In this document: piece after piece, positions 60,095 to 64,000 of the stretch
How the letters are laid out: every line of letters starts with the position of its first letter
How positions within the stretch are numbered: the first letter of the stretch is position 1
Source: an uncultured Campylobacter sp.
GTDB taxonomy: Bacteria > Campylobacterota > Campylobacteria > Campylobacterales > Campylobacteraceae
Reading direction: 5' to 3'
Length of the DNA stretch: 64,000 nt
NCBI GenBank assembly: GCA_937990735.1
Contig: CALKQT010000071.1
Coordinates: 1-64,000 of the forward strand
Notes under the pieces: generated by a model
Databases searched by the model: none
Seen by the model: only the letters and a program-made list of their open reading frames with translations
Told to the model about the DNA's origin: nothing
Position numbers and translations under genes: made by a program

Positions 60095-60122
60095 GGCGAG
60101 TGAGATAAATTTTGAGCTCGCC
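60095..60122. terminator. Hairpin between hicB and the terminase small subunit gene
   Basis: GGCGAG (60095-60100) pairs with CTCGCC (60117-60122) across a 16-base AT-rich loop, between convergent genes. No strong T run follows. Confidence 0.4.
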
Positions 60123-60129
60123 ACCTTAC

Positions 60130-60594
60130 CTATTGTTTTTCTTTTTTAGTTGTGCCTGCCGTATAAGTTTGCGGCATCTTTAGCTCTTTTAGTATGTTTG
60201 TAAGCTCTATATTAAGCGCGCTTTCCGTCTCATCGCTTAAATTTACGCTCATTTTTAAGCGCTGTGGTAAAGAATAAAGTTTATTCGAAAGAGTAACGGC
60301 TATATCGCTAAGCTCTTTTTCAAGCTTTTCTATCGGTATGACTTCGCCTTTTTTCTCCGCCAAAATGAGCTTTTTAATCTCGGCATCGGCGAATTCTTTT
60401 TGCGCCCTAGCTTCCGTTAGCCCGTAAGTGCTCGTAGCGTTTGATATTTTATAATCTATATATTTTTCTACGCACTCTTTGACGTCCCATTTATTACGTT
60501 CGGATTTACTTAAAACGCCCTCTTTTTCCAAATCTTGAATTCTGCGTGCGGTTATGCTTAAAATATCGCTTAGCTCGTTAGTGGATACGGTCAT
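60130..60594 (-). CDS. Terminase small subunit (Nu1-like)
   Basis: The protein (154 residues from the ATG at 60594) has a winged helix-turn-helix at the N-terminus (VSTNELSDILSITARRIQDLEKEGVLSKSERNKWDVKECVEKYIDY) that recognises the packaging site, and a helix (EARAQKEFADAEIKKLILAEKKGEVIPIEKLEKELSDIA) typical of Nu1-type proteins. An earlier TTG would overlap the upstream gene. Confidence 0.88.
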   Translation of the reverse strand: MTVSTNELSDILSITARRIQDLEKEGVLSKSERNKWDVKECVEKYIDYKISNATSTYGLTEARAQKEFADAEIKKLILAEKKGEVIPIEKLEKELSDIAVTLSNKLYSLPQRLKMSVNLSDETESALNIELTNILKELKMPQTYTAGTTKKEKQ

Positions 60595-60595
60595 C

Positions 60596-60856
60596 TTAAT
60601 CCCGTTCGTTTGCAAAAAGCGATAGGTCTTGTTCGATCTTTTGTTTTAAAAGCGTCTTTTTAGCGTGTAAATTTGCCAAATAGTGCTTATATTTTAAATT
60701 TCCTTCGCAAAACGTATTTATAATCAGATCCGCCATATCCGATTTTTTCATTTCATAAGCTTCGCAAAGCTGTTCGAATTTCGAAGCGCACTCGATACTT
60801 ATAGTCATATCATAACGAGTCTTTTTTACCATTAAATTTTCATGGATCCTTTTCAT
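60596..60856 (-). CDS. Small packaging-region protein
   Basis: This 86-residue protein (TISIECASKFEQLCEAYEMKKSDMADLIINTFCEGN) has a possible ribbon-helix-helix pattern at 18-48 followed by a lysine-rich helix. It lies between terminase genes with ATGA overlap to the large subunit. Function unknown. Confidence 0.65.
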   Translation of the reverse strand: MKRIHENLMVKKTRYDMTISIECASKFEQLCEAYEMKKSDMADLIINTFCEGNLKYKHYLANLHAKKTLLKQKIEQDLSLFANERD

Positions 60857-62562
60857 CTGCGCCTTTTCCTAGCCATATTTAAAAGCTTCGCGCCTGCGTA
60901 TGCTAAAAGCGTGATATCCAGTGCTTCGTTTCGCTCTTTTATTTTTACCCATTTTAGTTTGCGATAGCCGTTTTTATCTCGTGCAATCTCAATTTTTTCA
61001 GCTGTAAGCTGATTAAAAAATTCCTCGCTATAGCCTTCGTTATAGTGAAAATATCCTGGACCCGGCTTTTTTATGTTAAGCAACCTAAAAAGCTCGTTTT
61101 TGCCGGCATATGTTCCTACGGGCATAAATTTAACGCCTTTTTTTATAATTTTGATATTGTTTAAAAAAGAGGATTTGGCGCTTTGCTCGCTTAACCCTTT
61201 AGTAGCTATGAATCGCTTATCCAGGCTTACGAACCTATAAACCCTTTCAGCATTAAAACCGCTATCTATAAGAGCTAAAGAGATGCCAAAGCTCTTTTTA
61301 TCCTCTCTTGTAAATTTTCGATTTAACACTTTAAAAGCGTCGCTCCAAACTTGATCTTGATCCGTGTTGCCAAAAACTTTTACATGCTCTAAATTATACG
61401 CTTCCGCACCTTTTGCCCAGCCTATAAAATTGATCTCTATGCGATCGCCTTGGATATCGGCTCCCGCGGTGATAAACTGCACCGCGGACGGTAAATTTTC
61501 GCAAGTGTAATCTTCCGCGCGAGCAAAGAGCTCAAGCTCGTCTATGGAGGCGCTAGGATTCTTAGGCGGTTCGAAAGTTTGAGCCTTTATAGTATTTACG
61601 AAAGTTTGGAGCTTTAACTGATCGTCCTTGCTCTCATACCAATCTCTAGCTATATCGCTCATCTTAAAAAACGGGCTATATAGAGCGTTTAGGAAAAATC
61701 CCGCCGTTTGAGATTTGGGATTTTTAGCTATCCACTCGCCGCACCTTACCATTTCGTTTTTTTCCTGCTCGTTTATAAGGGCTCCGCACTGCGCGCACTG
61801 ATATCTCGCACTATCGTAGATCGGTTTACCGCTCTCATCTTTATCCCAAATTAAAAATTCGAACTCTAACGTTTGAGAAAAATCGCAATGCGGGCATTTA
61901 ACAAAAAAATATCGCTGATCGCTCGCTTCGAATTCACTCTGTATGTTTGAGCGATCCTTTATGGTGGGTGTGGAGCTTATGACGATCTTGCGATCAGAAA
62001 AGGTAATCGTGCGCTTTTCGGCTAGCTTAATACTATCGCCCTCTTTTGTGGCTTCGCAACGATCGACTTCGTCGACAAGTAAAATTTTAATAGGTTTGCT
62101 AGCTAATTTCGAGGGGGCATTCGAGCCTACAAGGGCGAGGTTTCCACCGCGAAAATTTTTAATCAAAATTGTATTGTTCGCGTCGTTTGCATTTATGAGC
62201 TCATTTAACTCACTACAATCTCTTATCATAGGAGCAAGGCGGCGCTTAGAGTAATCCTCCGCGTCGTTTTCATTAGGAAGCATAAATAAAATCGTGCTTG
62301 GCTCTTGGTGAATGTAATAGCCTATCGTATTGTTTATCATCTCGCTTTTCCCTAGCTGCGAACCCCAAAGTAGGACTATTTTTCTGCGTTTTGGGTTTGA
62401 AATTTCATTCATCGGCTCTATTTGATACGAAAACGGCTTGAATTTGCCGTAATTGCTTGAGCTTTCACGGCTTAAAATTCTAAACTCGCTCGCCCATTCG
62501 CTTAGGCTCATACGAGGTTTTATGAAAATCGATCTTGCGAAAATATCGATGATTTTTCCCAT
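60853..62562 (-). CDS. Terminase large subunit (GpA family)
   Basis: The 569-residue protein is a GpA-type packaging motor: N-terminal MSLSEWASEFRILSRESSSNYGKFKPFSYQIEPMNEI, Walker A LLWGSQLGKSEM, Walker B ILLVDEVDRC, a zinc-binding CPHCDF...CAQCGA pair, and the nuclease part with ITAGADIQGDRIEI (acidic D-x-Q) and ALIDSGFNAERVY. No good Shine-Dalgarno is visible; I use the ATG at 62562, while a TTG at 62631 would add 23 residues. It starts the leftward head operon. Confidence 0.93.
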   Translation of the reverse strand: MGKIIDIFARSIFIKPRMSLSEWASEFRILSRESSSNYGKFKPFSYQIEPMNEISNPKRRKIVLLWGSQLGKSEMINNTIGYYIHQEPSTILFMLPNENDAEDYSKRRLAPMIRDCSELNELINANDANNTILIKNFRGGNLALVGSNAPSKLASKPIKILLVDEVDRCEATKEGDSIKLAEKRTITFSDRKIVISSTPTIKDRSNIQSEFEASDQRYFFVKCPHCDFSQTLEFEFLIWDKDESGKPIYDSARYQCAQCGALINEQEKNEMVRCGEWIAKNPKSQTAGFFLNALYSPFFKMSDIARDWYESKDDQLKLQTFVNTIKAQTFEPPKNPSASIDELELFARAEDYTCENLPSAVQFITAGADIQGDRIEINFIGWAKGAEAYNLEHVKVFGNTDQDQVWSDAFKVLNRKFTREDKKSFGISLALIDSGFNAERVYRFVSLDKRFIATKGLSEQSAKSSFLNNIKIIKKGVKFMPVGTYAGKNELFRLLNIKKPGPGYFHYNEGYSEEFFNQLTAEKIEIARDKNGYRKLKWVKIKERNEALDITLLAYAGAKLLNMARKRRR

Positions 62563-62639
62563 TTTGTTTTTACGATAGCGTGCGTGATGCTTTTTGAATA
62601 TCGAGTAACTCTGCTGATGCGATTTTATCAAATTTCAAA

Positions 62640-63260
62640 AGAAAAATCAATTTTTAGCCTTAAAATAGAGTTTTTAGAGAATTTTTCAAAGATTGGGGTG
62701 AGAAAATTATAAAATTTTTTAAAAGATTATTACGGTTTAAGTTTCGAAAGATTTTTATGATGAAAATATTCATTAAAATACGATAAAAACGAAAACGAAG
62801 CCCCTTAAACTTTTTCAAAAACCCCCTCCTCCCGCAGCTCGCCCACCGCATCTATTAAATTTCTCTTAAGAAGGACCCATAAAATTCTCCATCGTGCGCC
62901 GCTATTAAGAGTGGTTATACCAAATCATATCCGGTCTTGTTCATCGATATTAAAACGCCGAAAGTGCATCATAATCCAGTGCAAATCATTCCTCGCACTA
63001 GATTTATATCAACGCTTTTTAAGCGGAGTTTAAGCACATATGATATCTCCTAAGTTCAGCGGATTTTAAGGCGGCAAATACTCTGAATTTATCGGCTTTT
63101 TATGTTCGTGCAGGTAAACGTATTGTTCCGTGGTGCCAAACTTCGGCAAACTTCAACGAGTTTCAAACCCATCCATTTCAAAACCTATCTATTGCAAATC
63201 TTTCCATTGTATAGTATTTTTCATTTTTACGATAAGCTTTGTTAGAAATTATAAAAAGGC
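62640..63260. other. Divergent intergenic region of the late genes
   Basis: About 620 bases between the terminase gene (leftward) and the GpU-like gene (rightward). It should hold late promoters and perhaps the cos site, but I see no convincing -10 pair or cos-like repeat. A minus-strand frame at 62660-62851 has no binding site and is not called. Confidence 0.5.
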
Positions 63261-63266
63261 TGCGCC

Positions 63267-63638
63267 GTGTTAATAGTCATCGATAAATATATTTTTAAAG
63301 TCAAACACAACATTAGCGAGATCACGAAAACTACAAGTATCAATTATGACAAGCAAAAAACCATTACAAAGCCCATTTATACGCATCTTGGTGGATTCGA
63401 GGAGGAGATAAATTTTGAAGCTACCATACTGCTAAACAACGTTTTAGAGTTTTTAGGTTTCGAAAGTCTTGTAAAAAAGGGCGATCCGCTTAATATCTCC
63501 AGCTTTGATTTAATAGATAATAAACAAATTTTTATCACTAAGCTAGTCCAAAGCGTATCTAATTTCGTAAAAACCGAGCTTAGCGGTATTACGTATTACA
63601 CTAAAAAATTACAAATTTCAGGATTTATCATTGAGTAA
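63267..63638 (+). CDS. Tail protein U (P2 GpU-like)
   Basis: The 123-residue protein (IDKYIFKVKHNISEITKTTSINYDKQKTITKPIYTHLGGFEEEINFEATIL, then YTKKLQISGFII) follows the GpU pattern: N-terminal F-x-V/F, R/K-x-x-x-x-x-P-x-x-x-x-x-G-x-x-E-E-I-x-F. GpU ends the tail tube. In P2 it follows gene T; here it lies on the other strand at the far side of the head genes. Confidence 0.8.
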   Translation: MLIVIDKYIFKVKHNISEITKTTSINYDKQKTITKPIYTHLGGFEEEINFEATILLNNVLEFLGFESLVKKGDPLNISSFDLIDNKQIFITKLVQSVSNFVKTELSGITYYTKKLQISGFIIE

Positions 63639-64000
63639 GTCAAACGAAGCCGTATTAAATCGCCTGCAAAAAGATATCGTCAATGCGATGAATAGGACAC
63701 TTTCAAAGATCAAGAAAGAGCAAACCAATCTCATACTCCAAGATATATCCGTTCGAAAAGAAAAGATACAAAACACCCGCTCCTCGAAATATATAAAAGC
63801 GTATTTTAACAATATGAGCATTTATATCAAAACTTACGACAACAACATAACTCCTACTATGTTGCCACATGGAAAAACTACGCGTTTCGGGGTAGTCATA
63901 TCGATAAATTCTAGAACGCAAAAATTGCTAAGAGGCGGTTTTGTAAAACCTCGTACAAGAAAGGGCGGCATAATCATCAGTTCAAAAAGCATTAAAAGCG
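63631..64000 (+). CDS. Minor tail protein Z-like (C-terminus outside window)
   Basis: About 123 residues are visible from a TTG that overlaps the GpU-like stop by 8 bases, with AGGA seven bases upstream. A helical N-terminus (SKSNEAVLNRLQKDIVNAMNRTLSKIKKEQ) leads into RTQKLLRGGFVKPRTRKGGIIISS, the L-x-x-G-F-V...G-G-x-x-I core of prophage minor tail protein Z, which connects head and tail. The frame is still open at base 64000. Confidence 0.72.
   Translation, partial: MSKSNEAVLNRLQKDIVNAMNRTLSKIKKEQTNLILQDISVRKEKIQNTRSSKYIKAYFNNMSIYIKTYDNNITPTMLPHGKTTRFGVVISINSRTQKLLRGGFVKPRTRKGGIIISSKSIKS

Larger units (their letters stand above)
32934..64000. mobile_element. Prophage with P2-type tail and lambda-type head genes, integrated at tRNA-Ser (right end outside window)
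   Basis: It runs from the 3' end of tRNA-Ser through integrase, early operon, repressor switch, cargo genes, tail, lysis, head and packaging genes to the window end, where tail genes are still being read. I found no second copy of the tRNA 3' end in the window, so attR must lie further right. The head module is lambda-like (Nu1, GpA, GpW, portal) while the tail module is P2-like (V, W, J, I, H, FI, FII, E, T, U). No Mu transposase genes are present. Confidence 0.92.

Noticed and set aside
62660..62851. 63-codon frame upstream of the terminase gene
   Set aside because: No ribosome binding site, extremely Lys/Asn/Phe-rich and no family resemblance.
33062..64000. Mu-like transposable prophage
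   Set aside because: Some tail genes would fit, but there is no MuA/MuB-like transposase and a tyrosine integrase sits beside a tRNA attachment site.

Overview
The window is chromosomal DNA of a Campylobacter with intermediate G+C, probably of the oral group (C. gracilis, C. rectus and C. showae are the species I would compare first). Two gene blocks support the genus. The block rpe / dnaQ-like exonuclease / rpmB / DUF465 gene, and the block serA / rpsA / ispH / aroA / pheT / pheS / HIT gene, both match the gene content I know from C. jejuni. AAATTT and AAATTTTA words are very dense, above all between genes, and intergenic DNA is unusually plentiful. The species name is inference.

Left part (1-32.8 kb): host genes. 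At the very edge lies an AT-rich minus-strand gene, cut by the window, that joins a SIR2 domain to a P-loop NTPase; it resembles SIR2-STAND anti-phage proteins. Then follow an EamA transporter, a short Sua5/YciO/YrdC protein, a glycerate locus (GntP permease and glycerate kinase), exonuclease, rpe, rpmB, a K+ channel with a degenerate RCK domain, argJ and a DUF465 protein. A metal locus comes next: a Fur-family regulator divergent from znuA, followed by a large single-chain protein that looks like a ZevA (DUF1007) to ZevB (NicO) fusion. After a DUF3137 protein come serA-rpsA-ispH-aroA-pheT-pheS (all minus strand), a HIT protein, dps, and an overlapping M23 peptidase / bactofilin pair. Several gene-free stretches of 0.4-1.8 kb are filled with AAATTTTA-type palindromes; one carries a C12 tract.

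Right part (32.9-64 kb, continuing past the window): a prophage in the 3' end of tRNA-Ser(GCT). It has a P4-type integrase, a leftward early operon (AlpA-like, YopX, helicase, DNA methylase, possible replication protein), a repressor/operator switch near 40.0-40.1 kb and a rightward cargo cassette (two small exported proteins, a small membrane protein, an OLD-like ATPase/TOPRIM protein coupled to a Dam-type methylase). The leftward late region has lambda-type packaging and portal genes, a protease-capsid fusion and a P2-type contractile tail. The tail chaperone gene carries a textbook A AAA AAC -1 frameshift site leading into a GpE'-like ORF. A lysis cassette (holin, Rz, Rz1, DUF5675) and a pair of small proteins resembling the C-terminal part of anaerobic ribonucleotide reductase lie inside the tail operon. 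A HicAB module sits on the opposite strand in the packaging region. GpU-like and GpZ-like genes start a rightward unit at the right edge.

Best candidates for something new: the ATPase/TOPRIM plus Dam pair with a GC-rich hairpin in front of it, the SIR2-NTPase gene, the split NrdD-like pair, the isolated membrane gene inside the tail operon and the fused zinc importer.
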